Assembly (NCBI GenBank): GCA_018524345.1 | Contig: JADQAZ010000002.1 | Coordinates: 434,001 to 498,000, forward strand | Length of the DNA stretch: 64,000 bases | Source of the DNA: Harenicola maris | GTDB taxonomy: Bacteria > Pseudomonadota > Alphaproteobacteria > Rhodobacterales > Rhodobacteraceae | Direction of reading: 5' to 3' | Part shown: in pieces, positions 45,224 through 54,146 of the stretch | How the letters are laid out: every line of letters begins with the position of its first letter | How positions within the stretch are numbered: position 1 is the stretch's first letter | Notes under the pieces: model-generated | The model's input: the letters and a program-made list of their open reading frames with translations, nothing else | The model's database searches: none | What the model was told of the DNA's origin: nothing | Translations under genes and position numbers: made by a program

Positions 45224-46663
45224 TTAAGAACGTGCGTAGATATCTTCGTAGCGCACGATGTCATCCTCGCCGAGGTAGGAGCCTGTCTGGACTTCGATCA
45301 GGACCATGGGCAGCTTGCCGGGGTTCTTCATGCGGTGGACCGCGCCAAGGGGGATATAGACCGATTGGTTTTCGGTCACGAGCTGCACGGTTTCGTCGAT
45401 TGTGACCTCTGCTGTGCCCTCGACCACGATCCAGTGTTCGGCGCGGTGGTGATGCGATTGCAGCGACAGGGAGGCACCGGGGTGGACCACGATGCGCTTG
45501 ACCTGAAAGCGGTTGCCGATCACGAGGCTTTCGAACCAGCCCCATGGGCGGTGATCCTTGGGGAACATTTCCGCCTGTTTGGCGCGTTTGGCCTTGAGGG
45601 CGGTGACGGCCTTTTTCACGTCCTGCGCGCGGGACATATCGGCGATCAGCACCGCATCGGGCATGGCCACGGCCAGCACGTTTTTCAGGCCGATGCCGAC
45701 GACCTCAAGCTCGTCATCCTCGGAGCGCAGCAGGGTGTTTTCACAGTCGATCGCCGTGGCGGGGCCGGTGAGGGCGACGCCATTGTCATCGTGCGGTAAC
45801 TCGCGCCAGACGGCGTCCCAGCCGCCAAGGTCGGACCAGCCCTGATCAAAGCCGATGACGGCGAGGTTGTCGGCCTTTTCCATGATGGCGTAATCGACGG
45901 AGACATCGCCGAGCTTGTTCCATGGCTCTGGCGCGAGGCGCAGGAAGCCGAGGTCGGGCAGGGCATTTTCCACCGCGTCGCGCACCGGGGTAGTCATGGC
46001 GCTTGCGTGGGCCTCGAAGGCGGCGATGACGGTTTTGACGGAGAAGAGGAAGATGCCCGCGTTCCACAGGAAGTTGCCCGCATCGAGCATTTTCTGCGCG
46101 GTTTCGGCGTCCGGCTTTTCGGTAAAGCGGGCCACGTCATGGGCGCCCTCGCCCAAGGCACCGGCACATTCGATATAGCCGTAGCCGGTTTCGGCATAGG
46201 TGGGTTTGATGCCGAAGGTGACCATTTTGCCGCTTTGCGCCAGTTCGGTGCCTGCAGCCACCGCCGCGCGGAAGGCCGCGCCGTCGGGCACGACGTGATC
46301 GGAGGGGGCGACGAGCATCAGGGCATCGGGGTTCTGCGCCTCGATCCAGAGCGCGGCGGCGAGGATCGCGGGGGCGGTGTTGCGCGCCGAGGGTTCGATC
46401 ATCAGGGCGCTATGCTCGCGCCCGATGGCGGCGAGCTGTTCGGTCACAATGAAGCGGAAATCTGAATTGGTAACGATTACGGGGTCGGCAAAACCATCCC
46501 CGGTCAGGCGGAGGGCCGAGGCCTGAAACAGGGTTTGATCCCCCACCAGCGGCACAAATTGTTTGGGATAGCTTTTGCGGGACAGGGGCCAAAGCCGCGT
46601 GCCGGAGCCGCCACAGAGGAGGACGGGGTAAATCGGGGCCGCGTTTGATGCCGGTGTCGTCAT
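45224..46663 (-). CDS. manC: mannose-1-phosphate guanylyltransferase / mannose-6-phosphate isomerase
   Basis: A 479-residue bifunctional enzyme of the ManC/CpsB/XanB type. The N-terminal nucleotidyltransferase has 'LLCGGSGTRLWPLSRKSYP' (pyrophosphorylase signature) and 'FTEKPDAETAQKML'. The C-terminal cupin (about 370-479) with 'PWGWFESLVIG', 'SLSLQSHHHRAEHWIVVEG' and a late 'IPLGAVHRMKNPG' carries the isomerase. It makes GDP-mannose, the precursor used by gmd and fcl on the facing strand. The ATG at 46663 has AAAGG upstream; frames to 46819 are not supported. A phosphomannomutase is not in the window. Confidence 0.95.
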   Translation of the reverse strand: MTTPASNAAPIYPVLLCGGSGTRLWPLSRKSYPKQFVPLVGDQTLFQASALRLTGDGFADPVIVTNSDFRFIVTEQLAAIGREHSALMIEPSARNTAPAILAAALWIEAQNPDALMLVAPSDHVVPDGAAFRAAVAAGTELAQSGKMVTFGIKPTYAETGYGYIECAGALGEGAHDVARFTEKPDAETAQKMLDAGNFLWNAGIFLFSVKTVIAAFEAHASAMTTPVRDAVENALPDLGFLRLAPEPWNKLGDVSVDYAIMEKADNLAVIGFDQGWSDLGGWDAVWRELPHDDNGVALTGPATAIDCENTLLRSEDDELEVVGIGLKNVLAVAMPDAVLIADMSRAQDVKKAVTALKAKRAKQAEMFPKDHRPWGWFESLVIGNRFQVKRIVVHPGASLSLQSHHHRAEHWIVVEGTAEVTIDETVQLVTENQSVYIPLGAVHRMKNPGKLPMVLIEVQTGSYLGEDDIVRYEDIYARS

Positions 46664-46880
46664 GATAAGTGCCTTTGTCTCATAGCAGAATAATGTCCTG
46701 CGGGCTCGTGATAGGGGCGTTATCGCTGCTCTGCCATAGCCCCGCAAGGGGCAAGGGGGCAACAGGGTTGGCTCTGTGCGGGGTGCCTGCGGCTTGAACT
46801 TGCCAGTGTTTTGGTTCACCTAGACAGAAATTTGCGGCGATGCCGTAAGAAATTGTGTCAAAAAATTTGGGGACGTTTCC

Positions 46881-47921
46881 ATGGCTGTTGCATTAATCAC
46901 CGGTGTTACCGGTCAGGACGGGGCATATCTGGCGGAGTTTTTGCTCTCCAAAGGCTATGAGGTTCACGGCATCAAGCGCCGGACATCCCTGTTCAATACG
47001 GCTCGAATCGACCATTTGGTGGATGGCGAATACGGCAAGTCCGGCAAGTTTACGCTGCATCATGGGGATATGACGGACAGTTCGTCCCTGACCAACATCC
47101 TGATGAAGACCAAGCCGGATGAGGTGTATAACCTTGCCGCCCAAAGCCACGTTGCCGTGTCCTTCGAGGAGCCGGAATATACGGCGAACTCCGACGCGCT
47201 GGGGCCACTCAGGTTGCTTGAGGCGATCCGGTTTTTGGGCCTTGAGAAGACGCGGTTTTATCAGGCCTCGACCTCCGAGCTTTATGGTTTGGTGCAAGAG
47301 GTTCCGCAGCGCGAGACCACGCCGTTCTATCCGCGCTCTCCCTATGCTGTGGCCAAGCTTTATGCCTATTGGATCACGGTGAACTACCGCGAGGCTTACG
47401 GCATGTATGCCTGCAACGGCATTCTGTTTAACCACGAGAGCCCGATCCGTGGCGAGACATTCGTGACTCGCAAGATCACCCGCGCGCTGGCCCGCATCAA
47501 GCTCGGCACGCAGGACAGCCTGAAGCTGGGCAATATGGATGCGCTGCGCGACTGGGGTCATGCGCGGGATTATGTGGAGATGATGTGGCTGATGCTGCAG
47601 CAGGACACGCCCGATGATTTCGTGATTGCGACCGGGGTTCAGTATTCCGTGCGTGATTTCGTTCAGGCCGCTGCGAAGGCTTTGGACATGGAGATCACCT
47701 TCGAGGGTGAGGGGCTGGACGAGGTTGGTAAGGATGCCAATGGCAAGGTGATTGTCTCTGTCGATCCGCGTTATTTCCGCCCTGCGGAGGTTGAGACCCT
47801 GCTGGGGGATGCTTCCAAGGCGCGCGAGAAGCTGGGCTGGACACCGCCGACATCCTTTGAGGATCTGGTTGCCGAGATGGCCGAGGCCGATCTGGCCGAA
47901 GCGCGGCGCGACAATGTCTGA
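46881..47921 (+). CDS. gmd: GDP-mannose 4,6-dehydratase
   Basis: A 346-residue SDR enzyme that converts GDP-mannose to GDP-4-keto-6-deoxymannose. It has '[19 protein letters not shown]' at the N-terminus, '[19 protein letters not shown]', catalytic 'STSELYG', '[11 protein letters not shown]' with Tyr-x3-Lys, and '[18 protein letters not shown]', all hallmark sequences. It is followed with an 8-nt overlap by fcl. A 217-nt gap separates it from manC on the other strand, so the GDP-fucose genes are divergently transcribed. Confidence 0.97.
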   Translation: MAVALITGVTGQDGAYLAEFLLSKGYEVHGIKRRTSLFNTARIDHLVDGEYGKSGKFTLHHGDMTDSSSLTNILMKTKPDEVYNLAAQSHVAVSFEEPEYTANSDALGPLRLLEAIRFLGLEKTRFYQASTSELYGLVQEVPQRETTPFYPRSPYAVAKLYAYWITVNYREAYGMYACNGILFNHESPIRGETFVTRKITRALARIKLGTQDSLKLGNMDALRDWGHARDYVEMMWLMLQQDTPDDFVIATGVQYSVRDFVQAAAKALDMEITFEGEGLDEVGKDANGKVIVSVDPRYFRPAEVETLLGDASKAREKLGWTPPTSFEDLVAEMAEADLAEARRDNV

Positions 47922-48861
47922 GGGCTATTCGCTTAAGGGGCGCCGCGTTTATGTGGCGGGGCATCGCGGCATGGTGGGCTCTGCCATCTGCCGCCGTCTT
48001 GAGAGCGAAGACTGCGAGGTTCTGACGGCCACGCGGGATCAGGTGAACCTGACCGAGCAGGCGGAGGTGCGCGACTGGTTCGCCGCCGAAAAGCCCGATG
48101 CGGTGTTTCTGGCCGCGGCCAAGGTGGGCGGGATTCTGGCCAATGACACCATGCCTGCGGCCTTCCTCTATGAGAACCTGATGATCGAGGCGAATATCAT
48201 TCATGCGGCGCATGAGAGCGATGTTGGCAAGCTGATGTTCCTTGGGTCCTCCTGCATCTACCCCAAGATGGCCGAGCAGCCGATGCGCGAGGATGCTTTG
48301 CTGACTGGCCCGCTCGAGCCAACGAACGAGTGGTATGCCATTGCGAAGATCGCGGGGATCAAGCTGTGTCAGGCCTATCGCAAGCAATACGGGCGCGATT
48401 ACATCAGCGCCATGCCGACGAACCTTTACGGGACCGGCGATAACTATGACCTGAAGACCAGCCATGTGTTGCCTGCGTTGATGCGCAAGGTGGTGGAGGC
48501 CCGCGATGCGGGTGCGCCAAGCATCGAGATGTGGGGCACGGGGACGCCGTTGCGCGAGTTCCTTCATGCCGATGATCTGGCCGATGCTTTGGTTTTCCTG
48601 ATGCAGAATTACTCCGGCCATGAGCATGTGAATGTCGGCTCTGGCGTGGAAACCACGATCCTTGGCCTTGCGCAGGCGATTTGTCGCCACGCCGGATACG
48701 AGGGCGAGATTGTTCTGGATAAGACCAAGCCGGATGGCACGCCGCGCAAGCTTATGGACAGCAGCGCCTTGCACGCCATGGGCTGGAGCCCGCGCATTGA
48801 CATCGAGACCGGTCTGGCGCGGACATTGGCGGAATTCGAGGCCCTTCGGGCCGCGCAGTAG
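47914..48861 (+). CDS. fcl: GDP-L-fucose synthase
   Basis: A 315-residue SDR epimerase-reductase that turns the Gmd product into GDP-L-fucose. The NADP motif '[17 protein letters not shown]', '[15 protein letters not shown]', '[15 protein letters not shown]' and '[19 protein letters not shown]' (Tyr-x3-Lys) match Fcl/WcaG closely. The ATG at 47914 lies inside the end of gmd, so the two are coupled. The longer frame to 47752 overlaps gmd and is rejected. Confidence 0.97.
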   Translation: MSEGYSLKGRRVYVAGHRGMVGSAICRRLESEDCEVLTATRDQVNLTEQAEVRDWFAAEKPDAVFLAAAKVGGILANDTMPAAFLYENLMIEANIIHAAHESDVGKLMFLGSSCIYPKMAEQPMREDALLTGPLEPTNEWYAIAKIAGIKLCQAYRKQYGRDYISAMPTNLYGTGDNYDLKTSHVLPALMRKVVEARDAGAPSIEMWGTGTPLREFLHADDLADALVFLMQNYSGHEHVNVGSGVETTILGLAQAICRHAGYEGEIVLDKTKPDGTPRKLMDSSALHAMGWSPRIDIETGLARTLAEFEALRAAQ

Positions 48862-48886
48862 ATATGATCAAGATTGGATGTTTAAA

Positions 48887-49438
48887 ATGACCGACACAAC
48901 GAAACTGCACCTTGGCTGCGGTGTGAAGCATATTCCCGGCTGGTTCCACATCGACGCGCTGCCGCTTGATCATGTGGACCATGTGGGCCCTGTTGAGGAC
49001 CTGTCGTTCATCGAGGACAACACGGTTGAGCTTATCTATGCCTGTCACGTGCTGGAGCATTTTGGCCGCAAGACCTACACCGAGGCCTTGGCCGAGTGGT
49101 TCCGCGTTCTGAAGCCCGGCGGTGTGTTGCGAATTGCTGTGCCTGATTTCAACGCGGCGGCGACGCTTTATAAGGCCGGCACCCTGCCGAATGGCATCGA
49201 GGGTGTGCGCGGTTTGGTTTGTGGCGGTCAGCGCGACCAGTATGATTTCCACGGGATGATCTTTGACGAGGCCTCCCTGTCCGAGGCGCTCAAGGGTCTT
49301 GGGTTCTCTGAGACCCGTCTGTGGGATTGGCGCAAGACCGAGCATTCCGATCTGGATGACTACAGCCAGGCCTATATGCCCCATATGGACAAAGAGAACG
49401 GCACTTTGGTGTCCCTGAACCTTGAGGCAGTGAAGTAA
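48887..49438 (+). CDS. class I SAM-dependent methyltransferase
   Basis: A 183-residue methyltransferase with motif I in 'LHLGCGVKHIPGWFHID', the acidic post-I region, 'ELIYACHVLEHFGR' and 'WFRVLKPGGVLRIAVPDF', the Methyltransf_11-like pattern typical of polysaccharide loci. It probably methylates a sugar or caps a chain; the substrate is unknown. The start is the ATG at 48887 or possibly the ATG at 48878. It follows fcl by about 25 nt in the same operon. Confidence 0.88.
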   Translation: MTDTTKLHLGCGVKHIPGWFHIDALPLDHVDHVGPVEDLSFIEDNTVELIYACHVLEHFGRKTYTEALAEWFRVLKPGGVLRIAVPDFNAAATLYKAGTLPNGIEGVRGLVCGGQRDQYDFHGMIFDEASLSEALKGLGFSETRLWDWRKTEHSDLDDYSQAYMPHMDKENGTLVSLNLEAVK

Positions 49439-49471
49439 ACTGCCCCCTCTTTCCTTTGGGACCCTAAAGCT

Positions 49472-50833
49472 ATGAGCGCCGAAAACCCGTTGATTTTTCT
49501 TGCCTGCAACCGTGACGGGCTTGGCGAGCGTTTGCGTGCGCTTGGCAATGCCATGGCGCTTGCGGAGCATTTCGGGGCGCAGTTCAAGTTCCACTGGCAG
49601 AACCTGCGAGAGGTTCTTCGGGATGCGCATTCGATTTTGCCTGCCGAGGAGTTCTTTGATCCGCAGTTCATTGCCGATCACATGATCAGCGATGAGGAAT
49701 TCGAGGCCATGGGCGATGTGCCCATGGTGCGCGATGTTCCACTGGAGCAGATCAAGGCAAAGCTGGGGGAGGAGGGCGCTGTCCTTTCTGTGCAGCAGCC
49801 GCATTTGATCTATCAGATCAAGGGCATCGAGGCCGAGATGGACATCGACGGAATGTTCCCCAAGGTCTTTGCGCGTATCCGTCTGGCAGAAGAGATCGAG
49901 AAGGCGCGGCGCGCGGCGGAGGCGGTGGAGTTTCCACCGAACCCCACGGCGATCCATTTGCGCAGTGGCGATATCATCTATGGGATGTATCGCACCATGG
50001 ATGCCTTTCACGGCAAGGTTGTCAGCTATCCCATCGCTCTTGAGCTTGCCCGTCAGTTGGCCGCCAAGGGCGAGACGCCGGTTATCTTCGGGCAGGATGC
50101 GGATCTGACCCAGTATATGAAAGAAGCGACCGGCGGGCTGCGGGTGGATGATCTGTCTGCGCCTTTCGGGTTTACCCAGACGCAGCATGCGGTTTTTGAC
50201 ATTTGCATGTTTGGCCGCTGTAGCCGGATTTTCGCGGGGCAGAGCGGCTTTGCGATTTTGGGGGCATGGCTTGCGGGCTGTAAGGTGGAGAACCCCGCGC
50301 GGTTCCTGACGCCGGACGAGTCGATTGCCTGTATCGAGAAGACGGTTTTCGAGGGGACGGATTCGCCTCTTGTCTCCGGCATGCAGCGGGCTTTTGCCTG
50401 CCGTGCGGCCTTTGTTATCGACAAGCGGACGATTGCGGAGGACGACCGTTGGTGGCGGCTGCTGCGGGCGGGGCGGTCTTATGATCCGACCAATGATTTC
50501 ACGCAGCTTGTCTATGCCGCCAGTTTGGCGAATGCAGGTGATGTGGAGGAGGTGAACGAGGTGTTGTTCACCATGCTGGATCGCCTGCCAAAAGAGCGGG
50601 GCCGGATCATGGCTGTGCTCAAGAATTACAACCCGCATACCGGTTTGGTGGTTGAGCCCTATATGCCCTATCTTGCCAAGGCGGCAGAGGGTGGGTCGGC
50701 GATGGCGGCCCTGTGTATGGCGGTTTCGAGCCGGGCTTTGGGCCGGGACGAGGATCTTGCCAAGTTCAGCGATATGTTCGAGGCCAATGCAACCGAAGAC
50801 GAGGCGCGCATCGGCAAGCGCATGTTGGCCTAG
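49472..50833 (+). CDS. putative fucosyltransferase-like protein
   Basis: A 453-residue protein without signal peptide. Three stretches resemble the GDP-fucose-binding fold of alpha-1,2/1,6 fucosyltransferases (GT11/GT23/O-FucT group). They are 'GLGERLRALGNAMALAEHF' near residue 16, the 'AIHLRSGD' basic motif (about 160-167, compare HxRxGD) and 'FDICMFGRCSRIFAGQSGF' with 'AILGAWLAG' near residue 245-270. A helical C-terminal third (from about 310) has no match I recognise. It lies one gene after gmd-fcl, the genes that make GDP-fucose, which supports the reading. The call rests on motif resemblance and position only. Confidence 0.62.
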   Translation: MSAENPLIFLACNRDGLGERLRALGNAMALAEHFGAQFKFHWQNLREVLRDAHSILPAEEFFDPQFIADHMISDEEFEAMGDVPMVRDVPLEQIKAKLGEEGAVLSVQQPHLIYQIKGIEAEMDIDGMFPKVFARIRLAEEIEKARRAAEAVEFPPNPTAIHLRSGDIIYGMYRTMDAFHGKVVSYPIALELARQLAAKGETPVIFGQDADLTQYMKEATGGLRVDDLSAPFGFTQTQHAVFDICMFGRCSRIFAGQSGFAILGAWLAGCKVENPARFLTPDESIACIEKTVFEGTDSPLVSGMQRAFACRAAFVIDKRTIAEDDRWWRLLRAGRSYDPTNDFTQLVYAASLANAGDVEEVNEVLFTMLDRLPKERGRIMAVLKNYNPHTGLVVEPYMPYLAKAAEGGSAMAALCMAVSSRALGRDEDLAKFSDMFEANATEDEARIGKRMLA

Positions 50834-50891
50834 GGGCGTGATGCGCCTTCGTGGTTTGACAGCCCTGTGAATTAACGCCAAGAGCGGTGCC

Positions 50892-51884
50892 ATGTCTGTG
50901 CCTGAGCCAAAAACCCTGCCCCGAACCCTGATCGCCGTTGTTGTGACCTGCAATCGCTTGACCAAGTTGCAGGTGACGCTTGCGCGGTTGCTGGGCCATG
51001 CGCCGGAGCATTTGACGCGGGTGGTTCTGGTGGACAATGGCTCCACCGATGGGACGGCGGAGTGGCTGGGCACGCAGGATGATCCGCGGCTGACAGTTTT
51101 GCGCAGCGAGAAGAACCTTGGCGGCTCTGGCGGGTTCGAGATGGGGATACGCCATACGGCGGAGGTGTTTGATCCCGACTGGATGCTCATCCAGGACGAT
51201 GATGCGCGGCCCGAGGCGGGGGCGCTTGCGTTGTTTCATGCCCGTGACCGTTCGGCCCATGAGGGTTGGGTGACGGCGGTGCATTTCCCCGATGGTTCCC
51301 TGTGCGAGATGAACCGGCCGCTGATCAACCCGTTCTGGCATCGCGGCGGTGTGTTGAAGGCTTTGCGTCATGGGCGCGACGGGTATCATCTGGGCCTTGA
51401 GGATTACGCCGTGGACGCGCCTGTGCAGGAGGTCGACGGGGGGAGCTTTGTCGGGTTCTTTGTCTCGCGCAGGGCGGTGCAATCGGCGGGCTATCCGGAC
51501 CCTGCCTTGTTCCTTTATGGTGATGATGCGCTCTATTCGCTGGAGATCAGGGCGCAGGGCGGGACGATCGCCTTTGATCCGGCGCTGCGGTATGAGCATG
51601 ACTGTGCCACCCTTGGCGAGGGTGAGCAGATCATCCTGCCGATGTGGAAGTGTTACTATTTCTACCGCAACCTGATCCTTGTGTATAAGCGCGCGGCTGG
51701 CTGGGCCTTCTGGCCTGCCTTCGGGTTCATGGCCCTGCGGTGGCGGCGTAAGGCGCCGGCGTACGGCGCGCAGGCGGAGGCCTATCGCAGGGTGCTGCGG
51801 CGGGCCATGGCGGATGGGATCAAGGGCCGCATTGGCCAGCCCCATAGCGAGGTGGTCAAGATGGTCGAGGAAATGGGCGGCTGA
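50892..51884 (+). CDS. family 2 glycosyltransferase, GlfT-like
   Basis: A 330-residue GT2 enzyme with 'IAVVVTCNRLTKLQVTL', 'VVLVDNGSTDGTAEWL', the glycine-rich 'NLGGSGGFEMGIRHTAE' and the acidic 'WMLIQDDDARPEAG' motifs, then the acceptor region 'VDGGSFVGFFVSRRAV' and 'LFLYGDDALYSLEI'. The NLGG-GGF element followed by DDD is characteristic of galactofuranosyl and rhamnosyl transferases of the GlfT/RfbF type. Since glf is in the same locus, galactofuranose is a reasonable donor guess. Its stop abuts that of the opposing kpsM gene. Confidence 0.86.
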   Translation: MSVPEPKTLPRTLIAVVVTCNRLTKLQVTLARLLGHAPEHLTRVVLVDNGSTDGTAEWLGTQDDPRLTVLRSEKNLGGSGGFEMGIRHTAEVFDPDWMLIQDDDARPEAGALALFHARDRSAHEGWVTAVHFPDGSLCEMNRPLINPFWHRGGVLKALRHGRDGYHLGLEDYAVDAPVQEVDGGSFVGFFVSRRAVQSAGYPDPALFLYGDDALYSLEIRAQGGTIAFDPALRYEHDCATLGEGEQIILPMWKCYYFYRNLILVYKRAAGWAFWPAFGFMALRWRRKAPAYGAQAEAYRRVLRRAMADGIKGRIGQPHSEVVKMVEEMGG

Positions 51885-52697
51885 TTACTTGTTGATGACT
51901 TCGCGGTTGTAGCGCCGCATCAGCATGATCCCGAAGGCCACCAGCGTCAGCGAGACCGCCATGACGAAGGTTTTGGAGACATATTGCGGCGAATACATCG
52001 GGTAGAAGCCGGTGCGCAGCAGGCCCGAGATATGCATCAGCGGGTTATACCAGAGGTAGTCCTGCACCTGTGAGGGCAGGTCCTCCATGATCATCAACAC
52101 GCCCGAGGCCAGAAACAGGGGCCGTGTCAGGATGCCCCAGATCGTGCGCCAGATCGGGAAGAAGTTGAACAGCACGCAGTTGATCATGCCGATGCCCACG
52201 CCCATGAGCGAGGCCATGCCCATGGCCATGGCGACGGGGACGAGGTCTACGTTGACGTTGACGTCATTGGTGGCGATGATTCCGGCGACCAGAATATAGG
52301 CCACCAGAAGGCCGGTCAGCCCGTTGAGCACATAGCGCGCCAGCACAGCGTCCACCCATGTCACCACCGGATAGGTCAGCAGAGAGCGCGAGTAGCTGAG
52401 CGCGCTGGAGGTCATCTGGGCGTGTTTCTGGAAGAACTGATAGGGCAGGAAGCCCGTGGCGTAGAACAGCAGGAAGCTGGTGCCCAGCGACGGCGTGCGC
52501 ACCAGAAGCGAGAAAGCGAAGGCCAGCAGCACGATCATGCCGAGGGGTTCGAGGATCGCCCAGGCGTAGCCCCCCGGCGAACGGCCATAGCGCGAGGCCA
52601 TCTCGCGCAGGACCAATGCCACAGTCGCACGGACCCGATAGCCGCCGGAACGGGGCTTATTCTTCGGGTTTAGGGGTTTTGCGTAGATGTCAGACAG
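51885..52697 (-). CDS. kpsM: ABC-2 type polysaccharide exporter permease (KpsM-like)
   Basis: A permease of about 270 residues with six hydrophobic helices. The N-terminal 'LREMASRYGRSPGGYAWAILEP' motif is the conserved start of KpsM/Wzm capsule exporters. The start is uncertain: the only position matching expected homology (…'SDIYAKPLNPKNKPRSGG') is a CTG at 52697. A GTG at 52622 gives a shorter protein. A TTG at 52760 lies within the promoter -35 and is rejected. It works with the ATPase KpsT and the divergently encoded KpsE-like protein to move a polysaccharide across the inner membrane. Confidence 0.85.
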   Translation of the reverse strand: MSDIYAKPLNPKNKPRSGGYRVRATVALVLREMASRYGRSPGGYAWAILEPLGMIVLLAFAFSLLVRTPSLGTSFLLFYATGFLPYQFFQKHAQMTSSALSYSRSLLTYPVVTWVDAVLARYVLNGLTGLLVAYILVAGIIATNDVNVNVDLVPVAMAMGMASLMGVGIGMINCVLFNFFPIWRTIWGILTRPLFLASGVLMIMEDLPSQVQDYLWYNPLMHISGLLRTGFYPMYSPQYVSKTFVMAVSLTLVAFGIMLMRRYNREVINK

Positions 52698-52731
52698 GGG
52701 GGCCGCCGTTTGGCTGGTGTTTACGGGTGTG

Positions 52732-52760
52732 ATTATGTAGAAAACCCCAACGAATATCAA
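52732..52760 (-). promoter_or_regulatory. sigma70-type promoter for kpsM
   Basis: On the minus strand TTGATA (52755-52760) and CATAAT (52732-52737) are separated by 17 nt. Each differs from the consensus by one base. Transcription should start near 52725, which places the first possible codon of the permease downstream of that point and excludes the TTG at 52760. Confidence 0.72.
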
Positions 52761-52784
52761 ACTGGTTCCGAGCGAGGCAAACGT

Positions 52785-54140
52785 TTGACCGAGAAGAGCA
52801 AACCGGTGTTGGTTGCACCATCCGCAGGTGCAAATACTGGACCAATGCAGGCCGCCAAAGCCGAGCCGCCCCCCCCCGCGCCGCAAGCCGGGGGAACGGG
52901 GACAGAGGTGCAGGCGCCGCAACGATTGAATCTGCAGGCCGCTGCGCCGAAGCCCAACCAGGGCGGCGGGCGCAAGGGGCCGGGCGGGCCTCGGGTTGTC
53001 GAGGTGGCGCCGATTGCGCCGCGTGCAGGGATGCGGCGGCGCCATTGGGGCTTGCTCGCGAGTTTTCTGCTTTTGGTGGCGGCGCCCTTGGTGGTGACGG
53101 CCTTTTACCTGTGGGTTGTGGCCGAGGATCAATATGCCTCGACCGTGGGATTCACCGTGCGGCAGGAAGAATCCGCCGGCAGCGTGGATATTCTGGGTGG
53201 GCTGACCTCTCAGATCACGGGGATCAGCACCCAGACGGACACGGATATTCTGTATGAGTTCATGCAGAGTCAGGAGCTTGTGACCCGTATCAACGCCAAG
53301 CATGATCTTGTGGCGACCTATTCGGCCCATTGGGATGAGGACAGGGTCTTTGCCCTGAGCCCCGATGCGACGGTTGAGGATTTGGTCTCTTATTGGTCGC
53401 GGATTGTGCAGACGAGCTATGACCAATCCACCGGATTGATGGAGGTGCGGGTGCTGGCCTTTGAGCCGGAGGATGCGCAGGCGATTGCCCAGAGCATCCT
53501 TGACGAGAGCCAGTCCCTTATCAATGAGCTGAATTCCGCCTCTCGCGATGATGCGATGCGCTATGCGCAGGAGGACCTTGATGCCTCGCTGGCGCGGCTG
53601 AAAACAGCGCGGGCGGCGATGACGCAGTTCCGCACCCGCACCCGTATCGTGGACCCCGAGACAGATTTGCAGGGCCGGATGGGGGTTTTGAACACCCTTC
53701 AGGGGCAGCTTGCCGAGGCCCTGATCGAGTTGGACCTGCTTGAGGGCTCTACATCCGAGACCGACCCCCGCGTGGTGCAGGCCAAGCGGCGCATCCGGGT
53801 GATCCGTGACCGGATTGCCGAGGAGCGGGACAATTTCGCCTCGGATGATGCCAGCACGGGGGGCGAGGATTACCCCGCCCTGATGGCGGAATACGAGGGT
53901 TTGGTTGTGGATCGGGAGTTTGCCGAGCAGACCTATACCGGCGCTTTGGCGCAACTGGAGGTGGCCAAGGCCAATGCCAACCGGCAGAGCCGCTATCTGG
54001 CGGCCTATGTGCAGCCGACCTTCCCCTATAACGCCGAGTATCCGCGGCGCGGGGTCTTGTTTGGTCTGACGGCATTGTTCCTGCTGCTGGCTTGGTCGAT
54101 CCTTGCGCTGGTTTACTATTCCGTTCGCGACAGTCGGTAG
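52785..54140 (+). CDS. kpsE: KpsE/Wzz-like capsule export inner-membrane protein
   Basis: A 451-residue protein with a disordered Pro/Ala/Gly-rich head (about 1-80), one membrane helix (about 85-107), a long coiled-coil periplasmic domain, and a second helix near the C-terminus (about 422-445) after the 'QPTFPYNAEYPRR' proline motif. This is the layout of KpsE/BexC/WcbD polysaccharide co-polymerases, which link the inner-membrane exporter to the outer-membrane channel. The TTG at 52785 is chosen because GAGG lies seven bases upstream. It is divergent from kpsM and 6 nt before kpsT. Confidence 0.9.
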   Translation: MTEKSKPVLVAPSAGANTGPMQAAKAEPPPPAPQAGGTGTEVQAPQRLNLQAAAPKPNQGGGRKGPGGPRVVEVAPIAPRAGMRRRHWGLLASFLLLVAAPLVVTAFYLWVVAEDQYASTVGFTVRQEESAGSVDILGGLTSQITGISTQTDTDILYEFMQSQELVTRINAKHDLVATYSAHWDEDRVFALSPDATVEDLVSYWSRIVQTSYDQSTGLMEVRVLAFEPEDAQAIAQSILDESQSLINELNSASRDDAMRYAQEDLDASLARLKTARAAMTQFRTRTRIVDPETDLQGRMGVLNTLQGQLAEALIELDLLEGSTSETDPRVVQAKRRIRVIRDRIAEERDNFASDDASTGGEDYPALMAEYEGLVVDREFAEQTYTGALAQLEVAKANANRQSRYLAAYVQPTFPYNAEYPRRGVLFGLTALFLLLAWSILALVYYSVRDSR

Positions 54141-54146
54141 GCTGCC

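Noticed and set aside
48752-51190. An 812-codon reverse frame over fcl, the methyltransferase and the fucosyltransferase-like gene
   Set aside because: Antisense shadow of three recognisable genes, with no family match or start signal.
52698-53954. Long N-terminal extension of the KpsM-like permease
   Set aside because: It runs antisense through the kpsE-like gene and the promoter; no homology beyond the permease part.
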